In this document: positions 1 through 7,128 of the stretch, piece by piece
How the letters are laid out: each line of letters opens with the position of its first letter
Position numbering within the stretch: the stretch's first letter is position 1
Assembly: GCF_044502415.1 (NCBI RefSeq)
Contig: NZ_CP172402.1
DNA: 64,000 nucleotides
From: Haloimpatiens lingqiaonensis
Lineage (GTDB): Bacteria > Bacillota > Clostridia > Clostridiales > Clostridiaceae
Strand: one strand, 5' to 3'
Made by a program: the position numbers and the translations under genes
Notes under the pieces: generated by a model
What the model was told of the DNA's origin: nothing
Databases searched by the model: none
What the model saw: only the letters and a program-made list of their open reading frames with translations

Positions 1-1096
1 CAAACCCAATCCCTCCTAGATTCTTTCTTATTTCCTCCTCTAGGTTTCTTGACTTATCAAACAATTCTCCTAGCTCACTTGTTAGTTTTTCCATTTTTTC
101 TTCAAATGGAATTCCATCATCTTCTGCTTCTTCTATTCCCACATATCTACCTGGAGTTAAAACATATTCATTTTCTCTTACATCATCTAATGTTGCTGCT
201 TTGCAGAATCCCTGAATATCTTTATACTCTTTTAATTCTCCATTCTCAATTTTCAATTCTCTATTATTGAAGTTTCTATAATTATGATAAGTTTCAGCTA
301 TCTTTTTAATATCCTCATCTTTTAATTCTCTATGTCTTCTATCAACCATTTCTCCTAAGTTTCTTGCATCAATAAATAGTATTTCATCTTCTCTACTTCT
401 ATATTTAGGATTGTCTTTTTTATTTCTATTTAATATCCATAAGGATACTGGAATACCTGTTGAGTAGAATAGTTTATCAGGTAATGCAACTATAGCATCT
501 ACTAATTTTCCTTCTATTAAATTCTTTCTAATTTTACCTTCATTTGAAGTATTTGAACTTAAAGCTCCATTTGCTAAAACTATACCTGCACATCCATTTG
601 GTGCTAAGTGATATACCATATGTTGAAGCCATGCATAGTTTGCGTTTCCCTCTGGTGGTGTACCATATTTCCATCTAACATCTTCGGTTAATTTATTTCC
701 ACCCCAGTCACTTATATTAAATGGAGGATTAGCTAATATATAGTCTGCCTTTAATGTCTTATGAAGATCATCATGGAATGTATCAGCATGATGTGGTCCT
801 ATGTTTCCATCTAATCATCTTATTGCAAGGTTCATTCTACAAAGCTTCCAAGTTGTTGAATTTGCTTCTTTTGGCACCCAGAATATATTTTCAAAAGTAT
901 ATTCATCTCTATCCTCTTCAAAGCCTTCTCCTTCTTCTAAAAGTTCATTATACTTTGTTTCAAATTTATCTGATATATACTTAACAAATATAAGTCCTAA
1001 TACTACATGCTTATATTCACCTGAATCCATACTTCCTCTTAATTTATCTGCTGCTTTCCATAGGGTTTCTTCAAAACCGATATTTGCTGTTGCCAT
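1..1096 (-). pseudogene. hsdM: Broken type I restriction-modification methyltransferase subunit (HsdM), 3' end outside window
   Basis: HsdM methylates adenine within the type I R-M complex with HsdS and HsdR. The ATG at 1096 follows an AGGAGG site (1101-1112) and opens a normal N-terminal helical domain (from MATANIG) as far as FWVPKEA. The sequence then jumps directly to NSTTWKLCRMNLAIR, so roughly 140 residues of the usual protein are missing, including the SAM-binding motif DPCCGSGG. A TGA at 815-817 sits where family members have Gly. Downstream the same frame stays open to base 1, with the catalytic NPPFNISDWGG and the conserved C-terminal KNLGGIGF. Seen: deletion plus nonsense codon. 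Inferred: inactive. The stop codon, hsdS and hsdR would lie to the left. Confidence 0.9.
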
Positions 1097-1109
1097 TTTG
1101 GTATTCCTC

Positions 1110-1703
1110 CTAAAAATTATTATCATCAAATACTTCAAATATTTCACTTTCAAACTCATCTTGTTCCGGGCCTGTAGATACCCAATCAGGCAATATTTCA
1201 AAGTAATGTCCTAATGCCTCTATTGTTTTATGAACAAGTGATTCATGTTGCACCTTTTCCATAAGTTCTACTATTAATTTATAGGTATCCATATAAGGAT
1301 TATCATCTACAATATCCATAGCTTCCTTAAATCTAGATATAAGTTTGGCTTTTTCTATCGTTCTCTCCATGGTATTGATTTCTTCTTTATCATATATAGG
1401 AACTTCCACAAGATTATTTGCTTCACCAATAAGAAATTGCTGCTCATGCTTTTTTATAACAGGTTTTAAATCTTCCTTTAACTTTTCTTTCTGTATCTCA
1501 AGTTTCTCTATTTCATTTAATTCTTTCATAAAATATTCTTGTTTAATTCCAAAGAGCCCTTCTAATATGGGGAGATATTTTTTAGGTATGTTTTGCTTAC
1601 CCTTAATCCACATATTAATGTTTTGCTTTTTTATTCCTAGTTTTTCTGCAAGTTCTATATGCTGCATATTATATAAACTAAGAATATATTCAAGACCAAT
1701 CAA
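1110..1703 (-). CDS. XRE-family transcriptional regulator upstream of hsdM
   Basis: A 197-residue protein. The N-terminal helix-turn-helix (about residues 10-50, with LAEKLGIKKQNINMWIKG) resembles Cro/CI-type DNA-binding domains. It is followed by a charged helical stretch (about 60-90) and a C-terminal domain I do not recognise. Start is TTG at 1703, chosen because AGGGGGTGA lies at 1708-1716 and no ATG fits. The stop is 13 bp from the hsdM start and overlaps its ribosome binding site, so the two are co-transcribed. Its promoter carries two matching palindromes, which suggests autoregulation of the hsd operon. HTH assignment is firm; the regulatory role is inferred. Confidence 0.8.
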   Translation of the reverse strand: MIGLEYILSLYNMQHIELAEKLGIKKQNINMWIKGKQNIPKKYLPILEGLFGIKQEYFMKELNEIEKLEIQKEKLKEDLKPVIKKHEQQFLIGEANNLVEVPIYDKEEINTMERTIEKAKLISRFKEAMDIVDDNPYMDTYKLIVELMEKVQHESLVHKTIEALGHYFEILPDWVSTGPEQDEFESEIFEVFDDNNF

Positions 1704-1756
1704 AAAATCACCCCCTAGGAATTTATTTTATATACCAAATTTTAGTATATAATCAA

Positions 1757-1807
1757 TTGTCTTAGTCAATATACATATATTGTATCCCTTTTTATTGACT
1801 TGGTCAA
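1757..1807 (-). promoter_or_regulatory. Promoter with paired palindromic operators for the XRE-hsdM operon
   Basis: Read on the minus strand, -35 TTGACC (1802-1807) and -10 TACAAT (1779-1784) are separated by exactly 17 bp. Two related 13-bp palindromes, TTGACCAAGTCAA (1795-1807) and TTGACTAAGACAA (1757-1769), sit 38 bp apart centre to centre, one over the -35 box and one at the expected transcription start. This is the arrangement expected for a self-repressing XRE protein. The binding itself is inferred. Confidence 0.6.
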
Positions 1808-1882
1808 TATTTTTTGTTAAAAAATCAAGATTTTATTGCCTAACCTTGTATATAGAAACATATAAATTTTTGCATAGGAAAA

Positions 1883-1904
1883 GAACCTTGATTTCTCAAG
1901 GTTC
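1883..1904 (-). terminator. Hairpin terminator after the zeta-like kinase gene
   Basis: An 8-bp perfect stem GAACCTTG/CAAGGTTC with a 6-nt loop. On the minus strand it is followed by CTTTTCC. It lies between the stop of the zeta-like gene (2066) and the promoter of the XRE-hsdM operon, so it probably insulates the two units. Nothing else recognisable was seen in the rest of the 1704-2065 gap. Confidence 0.5.
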
Positions 1905-2065
1905 TAACTGTGTTTCCTTTGTAGCTTAACTACCGTCTCCACGTGTAATAGTTAGTCTAAATAAATACGCAAATATATTCCTATACAATAGAAAAAAGCT
2001 CCTGAATTACTCTAGACAATATAATTAATCCTGTAATTTCAAGTTCCTCTTCTAGTCTCAACGCT

Positions 2066-2644
2066 TTAGTTTTCTTCATACTTTTCCAAAACTTCCTTAA
2101 ACCATTTAGGGGTATTGAGCTCTTTCCATATAAGCTTCCCATCACTTAAAAAGGCTATTTCCTTAAATATTTCTGTATTATCGTAAATATTTACTTCGTT
2201 ACATACCGCTATAATTTCTTTTAAATTTTTTATTGACTCATAGTATCTTCTATTAATTGTATCAGATGGTATACCATGCCCACCATTTTCAACTCTATGC
2301 ATAACTCTAGCCTCAGCAATTTCAGGTGTTTCTACCCCTATATAATTCATTGTTATATAAAACCCTTGCTCTTTAGCCTTTATTATATTTCTACTAATAC
2401 TTTTTCCACATAATGTTGTTTCCTGATTAAAAGATATTCCTTTTGATATATATTCTTTTATAAGCTTTACTGCCTCTTTGCCACATTGAATTTGAAGATT
2501 TTTATCTTCCCATGATCCAAGTCTAGCTACCATTTCATCAGTATTTATTCTCTTTTCATCCTTATTTTCATCATAGTATATAGACTTATATATAGAAGTT
2601 TTTCCAGCTCCATTAACGCCAGCAAATATTGTATAACTAGGCAT
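2066..2644 (-). CDS. Zeta-toxin-like P-loop kinase
   Basis: A 192-residue protein with a Walker A motif GVNGAGKT (9-16), an NTDE segment (34-37), a QETT segment near residue 75 and a C-terminal GHGIPSDTINRRY stretch typical of zeta-toxin/AAA_33 small kinases. Zeta toxins phosphorylate UDP-GlcNAc and poison wall synthesis; relatives exist that are not toxins, so the substrate here is unknown. ATG at 2644 begins one base after the stop of the small upstream gene, indicating translational coupling and a toxin-antitoxin-like pair. The fold assignment is strong; the toxin role is inferred from context. Confidence 0.75.
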   Translation of the reverse strand: MPSYTIFAGVNGAGKTSIYKSIYYDENKDEKRINTDEMVARLGSWEDKNLQIQCGKEAVKLIKEYISKGISFNQETTLCGKSISRNIIKAKEQGFYITMNYIGVETPEIAEARVMHRVENGGHGIPSDTINRRYYESIKNLKEIIAVCNEVNIYDNTEIFKEIAFLSDGKLIWKELNTPKWFKEVLEKYEEN

Positions 2645-2645
2645 A

Positions 2646-2810
2646 CTAATTACCTATTATCCTTCTCTGTTCTCTTTGTAACACTACATTAGCTAAATTC
2701 ATGTAAAAATCTTGTTCTTCTTTTGTCTTAGATTTTTTGAATAATTCCTTTAACTCCCTGTATGAGTAGGTTAGAAATATATCATATAAAGTTTCCTTTT
2801 CTGTATTCAT
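2646..2810 (-). CDS. Small protein paired with zeta-like kinase (candidate antitoxin)
   Basis: A 54-residue protein starting at ATG 2810, preceded by GGAGG six bases upstream. A longer reading with a start at 2873 would add a hydrophobic N-terminus with no ribosome binding site and was rejected. The protein is charged and helical (ELKELFKKSKTKEEQDFYM) and ends one base before the kinase start. Small helical epsilon-type antitoxins precede zeta toxins in known systems, but I do not recognise this sequence as epsilon, so the antitoxin role is inferred from position and size alone. Confidence 0.55.
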   Translation of the reverse strand: MNTEKETLYDIFLTYSYRELKELFKKSKTKEEQDFYMNLANVVLQREQRRIIGN

Positions 2811-2911
2811 TTCATACCTCCAAACAAAATTGTATATTACTATGATTATACTACTATAATATATATGTATCAATTATTTTTAATTCAAATTGGCTATAAC
2901 TGTAAATATAA

Positions 2912-3307
2912 CTAATCTTTACGTCCCTCTCTCTCCTTTGCACTGTAGTGTGTACTTTTCCTTTTATCTTTCCCACCTACTATTTCAATATTACTCCTAC
3001 GTTTTATCTCTTCTTGCACCTTTTCAAATATCTCAACACTAATAATAGGCTCATGAGCATCTTGCATTATAAACTGCTCTTGCTCTCCCATATTTACTTT
3101 CTGCTTGTTATTTGGATATGCACCTGTATACGTCTTGCCTAGTATTACACTCCCTATGTATTTTTCATTTGTAATCATTCTCTGAATTGTACGTTTTGAC
3201 CACTTATCCTTTCCTGTTGGAGACTTTATACTTTCAGTTACTAATTCTTTCATAATCATATCTACACTATATCCACTTAAGTACAAATGAAAAATTCTTC
3301 TTACCAT
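2912..3307 (-). pseudogene. Serine recombinase fragment
   Basis: A 131-residue piece matching only the middle 'recombinase' DNA-binding region of large serine recombinases: IFHLYLSGYS at the start, then TIQRMITNEKYIGSVILGKTYT and a HEPIISVEIFEKVQEE stretch. The N-terminal catalytic resolvase domain and the C-terminal zinc ribbon and coiled coil are absent. Upstream sequence is closed by stops, so this is a relic. It marks an older mobile-element insertion in the island and is distinct from the complete recombinases at 15-19 kb. Confidence 0.75.
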
Positions 3308-3464
3308 GTTAGTGGTAAAATAAAATTACCCACTTAAGGGAAAGAAAATTCCCCACCTATATGGAAAAATATAAGTCCTTTGTAGTTTAATATAATTAAA
3401 ATACTACAAAGGGGAAGATATATATGTTGGGGGTAGAAATGCATACAACAATAGAAACGCTTTT

Positions 3465-3515
3465 TAGCAACCAGAAAAAGGTTGTAGCGGAGCGAAAAAC
3501 TTTTTCTGGTTGCTA
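3465..3515 (+). repeat. Repeat copy A, hairpin-only form of the island repeat
   Basis: A perfect 16-bp inverted repeat (arms 3465-3480 and 3500-3515, ending TAGCAACC/GGTTGCTA) around a 19-nt centre that reads GTTGTAGCGGAGCGAAAAA. The centre and right arm match the right half of copies C and D. The left part found in copies B-D (ACATAAACT hairpin and ACCCCTGGGGT) is missing here, so this is a short derivative. It lies in the gap between the recombinase relic and the DUF6718-like gene. Confidence 0.8.
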
Positions 3516-3558
3516 CCCACAACCAAATAAAAAGAATATTTTCTTAGTTTTATTACGC

Positions 3559-3783
3559 CTACATTTTTACCACTTTAGAAATATACTCTACTTCATCATT
3601 AATTACTGTATATGGGAAATACTCTTTAAAACTTTCTAAATCATTAAGTGTTACTATTTGTACGCCCTTTTCAAGTGTTGTTAATGTTAAATATTTTGAT
3701 AATGATGCCAGTCTTTGCCCTTGCTCTACTTCTAATACCAAACTACCCTCTTTATCAAATTTCTTCGCTACTAGATAACACAT
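3559..3783 (-). CDS. Small DUF6718-like protein
   Basis: A 74-residue protein beginning MCYLVAKKFDKEG, which resembles the uncharacterised DUF6718 family. There is no signal peptide, membrane segment or catalytic motif. ATG 3783 has GGAGG at about 3791-3796 and lies inside the end of the RelA/SpoT-domain gene, with 29 bp of overlap, so the pair is translated from one message. Function unknown; pairing with an alarmone-synthetase-like protein raises the possibility of an antitoxin, which is only an inference. Confidence 0.65.
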   Translation of the reverse strand: MCYLVAKKFDKEGSLVLEVEQGQRLASLSKYLTLTTLEKGVQIVTLNDLESFKEYFPYTVINDEVEYISKVVKM

Positions 3784-4369
3784 TTTTCAATACCTCCTTA
3801 AAATCAAATTCATTTTTAATTTCTCCATTATCATATTTTCTTCTTAACAATTTACCTATATTACTGTTTTTTTCATACTTATATAAATGTACATGAAGCC
3901 AATCATTCATAATTCTATCATGCCTAGTATTTATTTGTATCTCTATAGGATAGTGTCTATTTGTCTTCTGATAATATAAATGAACTCCTCGATATCCATC
4001 ATCATTAGCTTTTCCATTTATCATATCTGCAACTTTAAAAATATTTAAATCTTGTTCTAAAACTTCACTATAATTATTTATTATAATTCTAATCCCAAGT
4101 ATATCATTGAAGCATTTATTAGCCTCTATAGAAGGATAATATTTATCATATTTTAGCAAACATGATTGTATGGATTTTACCCTGTAAGCAAAATTCACAC
4201 CTTTTAGTAAATCAGTACTTTCATAAAATTCTTTTAAATCAATTATTTCATTAAATAAATCATCTTTTTCAAATTTTCTTAGAGTATTCTTTAAACTTTT
4301 GCCAAACTTACTTTCAAAACTTAATTTACCAAGTAATTCTTCACTTATACCATAAAGACTAAACTTCAA
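3755..4369 (-). CDS. RelA/SpoT-domain nucleotidyltransferase (small alarmone synthetase-like)
   Basis: A 204-residue protein with the order of synthetase-domain motifs: YRVKSIQS (about 62-69), DILGIRIII, the G-loop-like DGYRGVHLYYQ and PIEIQINT with the E-x-Q pair, then NDWLH. Members of the family transfer pyrophosphate to GTP/GDP, or to tRNA in toxic toxSAS enzymes. TTG 4369 is preferred because GAGAGGGTG precedes it; the upstream ATG (4468) adds a hydrophobic stretch without a ribosome binding site. No hydrolase or regulatory domain is present. Whether it makes (p)ppGpp or acts as a toxin cannot be told from sequence. Confidence 0.75.
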   Translation of the reverse strand: MKFSLYGISEELLGKLSFESKFGKSLKNTLRKFEKDDLFNEIIDLKEFYESTDLLKGVNFAYRVKSIQSCLLKYDKYYPSIEANKCFNDILGIRIIINNYSEVLEQDLNIFKVADMINGKANDDGYRGVHLYYQKTNRHYPIEIQINTRHDRIMNDWLHVHLYKYEKNSNIGKLLRRKYDNGEIKNEFDFKEVLKNVLSSSEEI

Positions 4370-4479
4370 ATTAACACCCTCTCTCTTTATGGTGATTACT
4401 ATTATTATAATTCTATTTATTAGTATTATCAAAACTTTTTTAAATGTTGTTATCGCTAAATTGTGCACACCCCCAACCT

Positions 4480-4526
4480 AAAAATGCACACCCCTCACTT
4501 CAAAATTCATAGGGATGTGCATTTTT
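4480..4526. terminator. Long inverted repeat, likely bidirectional terminator
   Basis: Arms 4480-4495 and 4511-4526 match at 15 of 16 positions (AAAAATGCACACCCCT and AGGGATGTGCATTTTT) around a 15-nt loop. The outer A/T runs give a U-tract in both directions. It lies downstream of the NTF2-like gene on the minus strand and upstream of the RelA/SpoT-domain gene. A further GTGCACAC sits just to the left at 4463, so the element may be part of a degenerate repeat. Confidence 0.5.
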
Positions 4527-4653
4527 CCCATCATATTTCTATATTCTTAACTTCAAAACTACTTTTAACCAGCTGTAAATTCTCCAAAAAAACAACGAAA
4601 ACCCCTGAATTCAAGGTTTTCCATTGTATCAAAATCATTGTTTATGTATGAGA

Positions 4654-4744
4654 TAGCAAACATAAACTTCCAGTTTATGTAACGACCCCTGGAGTATTTC
4701 CACAAAAAGGTTGCAACGGAACGAAAAACTTTTTATGGTTGCTA
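4654..4744 (+). repeat. Repeat copy B, full length and diverged
   Basis: A 91-bp unit bounded by TAGCAA and TTGCTA. It contains a 9-bp hairpin ACATAAACT/AGTTTATGT, a CCCCTGG centre and a right-hand AAAAAG/CTTTTT hairpin whose loop reads GTTGCAACGGAACGAAAAA. It differs from copies C and D at several positions, some changed on both sides of a stem or in the loop, consistent with age. It lies in the otherwise gene-free stretch 4370-4924. Confidence 0.8.
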
Positions 4745-4767
4745 ACGTCTCAAACTTCCACAGCTGT

Positions 4768-4796
4768 GAGCCTTAGAAAGCTCGTTTCTTAGGCTC
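4768..4796. repeat. Hairpin downstream of the NTF2-like gene
   Basis: GAGCCTTAGAAA (4768-4779) pairs with TTTCTTAGGCTC (4785-4796) at 11 of 12 positions with a 5-nt loop. There is no U-tract on the minus strand, so it is a weak candidate terminator or processing signal. The rest of 4370-4924 outside this hairpin, copy B and the inverted repeat at 4480 holds nothing I recognise. Confidence 0.4.
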
Positions 4797-4924
4797 GCAG
4801 GTTGGCTGTAGCTTTCTTAGTTATACTAAATTTTGTTTACAAACCATATTTTAATACATAAATCTATAAAAATTGCACTACCTGCCACAGCAAATGGGAG
4901 TGTATTGTTAGACGATGCCCAAAG

Positions 4925-5545
4925 TTAGCTGATTCTCATATCTCCAACTATTCTTACATCTGCTGGTAAATTTGTTGGATGTGAGAAATGTATACTATGA
5001 AACTTCCAGCAATTATTACATCTCAATAAGACTGCAGTAAATCTAAACGGTCTTATTACTTCTTCACCTAGATTAAGATCAAACAAACTCATTGAAATAT
5101 TTCTTAGTGTATCTAGCACTTTATCTTTTGATTTGATATCTGAATCTATACTTTGTTTTATTTTATCTAGGCATTTCTCATATGCTCTAGCTTCTTTAAG
5201 TGCACTATGTAAGAACCCCTCTGTAGTAACCCAAGCAACATCTCCTAGTGAAGAAACTGTAGCTCCATCAATATCAAGGACAACATTCGCCCAATACTTC
5301 CAGTCTGAACCAATTAAATTCTTAATTTCATCTTTTCCGTTACACCATTCAGAATCTGCTGTTCCAACTATTAGAGAATCAGCGTCATTTACAAAAAGCT
5401 CCTCAACAAATTCATCCAATGCATCCAAGTCTCTCTTTCCATATCCCTCTTGAAATCGTGTTAATGTTAACCTAACATTTTTTTGCACTTCTTCACAAGC
5501 GTTACCTTTAACTGCTACTCTGCTTTTATTATCATAAATCAACAT
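4925..5545 (-). CDS. NTF2/SnoaL-like domain protein
   Basis: A 206-residue protein. Residues about 20-115 have the pattern of the NTF2-like cone fold used by SnoaL-type and ketosteroid-isomerase-like proteins: LTRFQEGYGKRDLDALDEFV, then a GKDEIKNLIGSDW stretch, and AWVTTEGFLH. The C-terminal part returns to a paired-strand motif (FTAVLLRCNNCWKFHSIHFS). No catalytic residues can be assigned, and no signal peptide or membrane segment is present. ATG 5545 is preceded by AGGGGG. It stands alone between hairpins, so context gives no function. Confidence 0.65.
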   Translation of the reverse strand: MLIYDNKSRVAVKGNACEEVQKNVRLTLTRFQEGYGKRDLDALDEFVEELFVNDADSLIVGTADSEWCNGKDEIKNLIGSDWKYWANVVLDIDGATVSSLGDVAWVTTEGFLHSALKEARAYEKCLDKIKQSIDSDIKSKDKVLDTLRNISMSLFDLNLGEEVIRPFRFTAVLLRCNNCWKFHSIHFSHPTNLPADVRIVGDMRIS

Positions 5546-5723
5546 AAAAAATCCCCCTAATATAAAATTCTACAAAACATAATTTCAACAGTGTCTTCTA
5601 AAACTTTACGACGTTACTTCGTGAATTTTTCTTTTATATTTAACGTAATATCTTATTATTACTTATTAATAGATTATATACCACATATTAACAAACATCA
5701 AATTATTAGTAATCTCATATTGT

Positions 5724-5814
5724 TAACAAACATAAACTTCCAGTTTATGTAACGACCCCTGGGGTACTGCCAGAAAAAGGTTGTAGCGGAGCGAAAAACT
5801 TTTTCTGGTTGCTA
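5724..5814 (+). repeat. Repeat copy C, inserted at the end of the small cysteine-protein gene
   Basis: A 91-bp unit from TAACAA to TTGCTA with all three hairpins: ACATAAACT/AGTTTATGT, ACCCC-T-GGGGT, and CCAGAAAAAG/CTTTTTCTGG around GTTGTAGCGGAGCGAAAAA. It is nearly identical to copy D. The open reading frame of the gene at 5942 runs into it and stops inside, so it replaces that gene's original 3' end. Confidence 0.85.
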
Positions 5815-5942
5815 TCAAATTTATCTTCTATATGTTCCATGTCCATATCATCATTTCTCACATCACCAATTTCCATACAATAAGCTCTGCAAATCTTTCT
5901 TTTTAATAATGGACAGTATTTCATACTATCTGCTGACGGCAT
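5745..5942 (-). pseudogene. Small cysteine-containing protein, 3' end replaced by repeat copy C
   Basis: A 65-residue frame. The first 43 or so residues (MPSADSMKYCPLLKRKICRAYC...) look like a real small protein with a C-x8-C-x3-C spacing, possibly metal-binding. The last about 22 residues (NQKKFFAPLQPFSGSTPGVV) are the translation of repeat copy C, so the native C-terminus is lost. ATG 5942 lies one base from the TIR gene stop, with GGAGGG upstream, so it was the downstream partner of the TIR gene. Function unknown. Confidence 0.6.
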
Positions 5943-5943
5943 G

Positions 5944-6489
5944 CTATTCTCCCTCCTCTAAATACTTATTATATTTATTTCTCCATTTTTGTGGCACGGC
6001 AGTAATAAGTTTATCATCAAAGTTTAGTACAGTATATCCATCTTGTGCCATAAATTTTATAGTTTCTCTCTTAGAATCAAATATAACCAATTTGGCATTA
6101 GCAAACATAAATTTCCAGTTTATGTAACGACCCCTGGGGTACTGCCAGAAAAAGGTTGTAGCGGAGCGAAAAACTTTTTCTGGTTTCTTTTCATCAACCC
6201 TTACTGGTATGAGCGATTTCTTTTGCCCCAATGGATCTTTGATGAACAATGCTGCCCACTCAGGAAGGCAATAATCAGAATTTAGATAGCTTTGCGATAA
6301 AACTACTATGCTTCTTTTACAGACTTTTAGTGCTTTTTGCATTTCTAAAACAAAATTATTTCCAGGGCTAAAATCCCATGCCTGAATACAAGTGGTATAG
6401 CCGTTTTCCTCTAGAGTTCCAGCAATCCATTTCGCCCAGCTCTTATCATCTTTATTATAACTGATAAAAAAATCTCTTTCTTCCCCCAT
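5944..6489 (-). CDS. TIR-domain protein carrying an in-frame repeat insertion
   Basis: A 181-residue protein. Residues 5-100 form a TIR domain: FFISYNKDD (7-15), AWDFSPG (38-43) and the YCLPEW segment with the likely catalytic Glu77 of NAD-cleaving TIRs. Residues 101-131 are the translation of repeat copy D, and the last about 50 residues (from LVIFDSKRE) resemble nothing I know. Bacterial TIR proteins act in anti-phage defence by consuming NAD or making signal molecules. ATG 6489 follows AGGAGTG. The domain is cut near its last strand/helix, so activity is doubtful. It is coupled to the small cysteine-protein gene downstream. Confidence 0.7.
   Translation of the reverse strand: MGEERDFFISYNKDDKSWAKWIAGTLEENGYTTCIQAWDFSPGNNFVLEMQKALKVCKRSIVVLSQSYLNSDYCLPEWAALFIKDPLGQKKSLIPVRVDEKKPEKVFRSATTFFWQYPRGRYINWKFMFANAKLVIFDSKRETIKFMAQDGYTVLNFDDKLITAVPQKWRNKYNKYLEEGE
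6099..6189 (+). repeat. Repeat copy D, translated inside the TIR gene
   Basis: From TAGCAA at 6099 the unit matches copy C almost base for base, but its right end reads GGTTTCTTT instead of GGTTGCTA. It is open on the minus strand and contributes about 31 codons (for example FRSATTFFWQYPRGRYI) to the TIR protein. A 91-bp insertion alone would shift the frame, so the altered right end suggests that bases were gained or lost and the frame restored. Confidence 0.85.
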
Positions 6490-7128
6490 ATTTATTCACT
6501 CCTGTCGTAGAACTTGTATTCTTTCAAATTATAATCAAAATATATTGCGCATACTTCTTCCCATTTTAAACATAACTGAACAACTATCTAAAACTGATAA
6601 TTTTACCCACTAACTTATTTCTTAAAAATAACAATTCATCGTAATATTTTACAAATTTCCAATCATACCTTTAAAATATCAGTAAATATCCATTTTATTT
6701 ATATTTTATCACCAACATATAAAATAAATAATTATTTACCACTATACAATCTTATAATACACAAAAAGACCATGAAGTTTCAGCTATACTAGCTCTTCAT
6801 AGTCTTTTTCTACTTTGTATAAATTTGTAATAACGTGTCCCCTTACACCATATCAAATTCCAACTCTTACTTTTACACCATTAATTTGCTCTTTATTCTT
6901 AAAATCATCACTTTGTGTAGTGAAGTTAAAAAAGCTCGTAAAGTGCATGAATTCAAGGATTATAAGGTATCTTTGCGACGTATTCCTACTACTGTTTCCA
7001 CGTGGCTCGAGAGGACAGAATGAATGTCATTTGAGCGTATCCGTTCTCGGAAACATATCCACTACGTTTTTGGCACTATCGGTAGGCGGGAACATATCGA
7101 CCTTCAACTATCACACCATTAAATGTGT
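6490..7128. other. Gene-poor gap between the TIR gene and the resistance block
   Basis: 639 bases, very A+T rich up to about 6760, then the terminator at 6763-6809. From about 6900 to 7110 the base composition rises, and short plus-strand frames (for example KARKVHEFKDYKVSLRRIP, then FERIRSRKHIHYVFGTIGRR in another frame) look like decayed coding DNA, perhaps from a transposase. I could not assign them and do not call a gene. This composition break marks the left edge of the resistance block. Confidence 0.4.
6763..6809. terminator. Bidirectional terminator
   Basis: AAAAAGACCATGAAG (6763-6777) pairs with CTTCATAGTCTTTTT (6795-6809) at 14 of 15 positions. There is a U-tract in both directions. 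It separates the defence-like island from the Arr end of the resistance block. Confidence 0.65.

Noticed and set aside
815..1201. 128-codon frame starting at 1201 over the hsdM start
   Set aside because: The real hsdM start is ATG 1096 with AGGAGG; the extension lies inside the XRE gene in another frame.
3465..6189. CRISPR array
   Set aside because: The repeats are dispersed at irregular distances of several hundred bases, have hairpin structure, and no cas genes are present.
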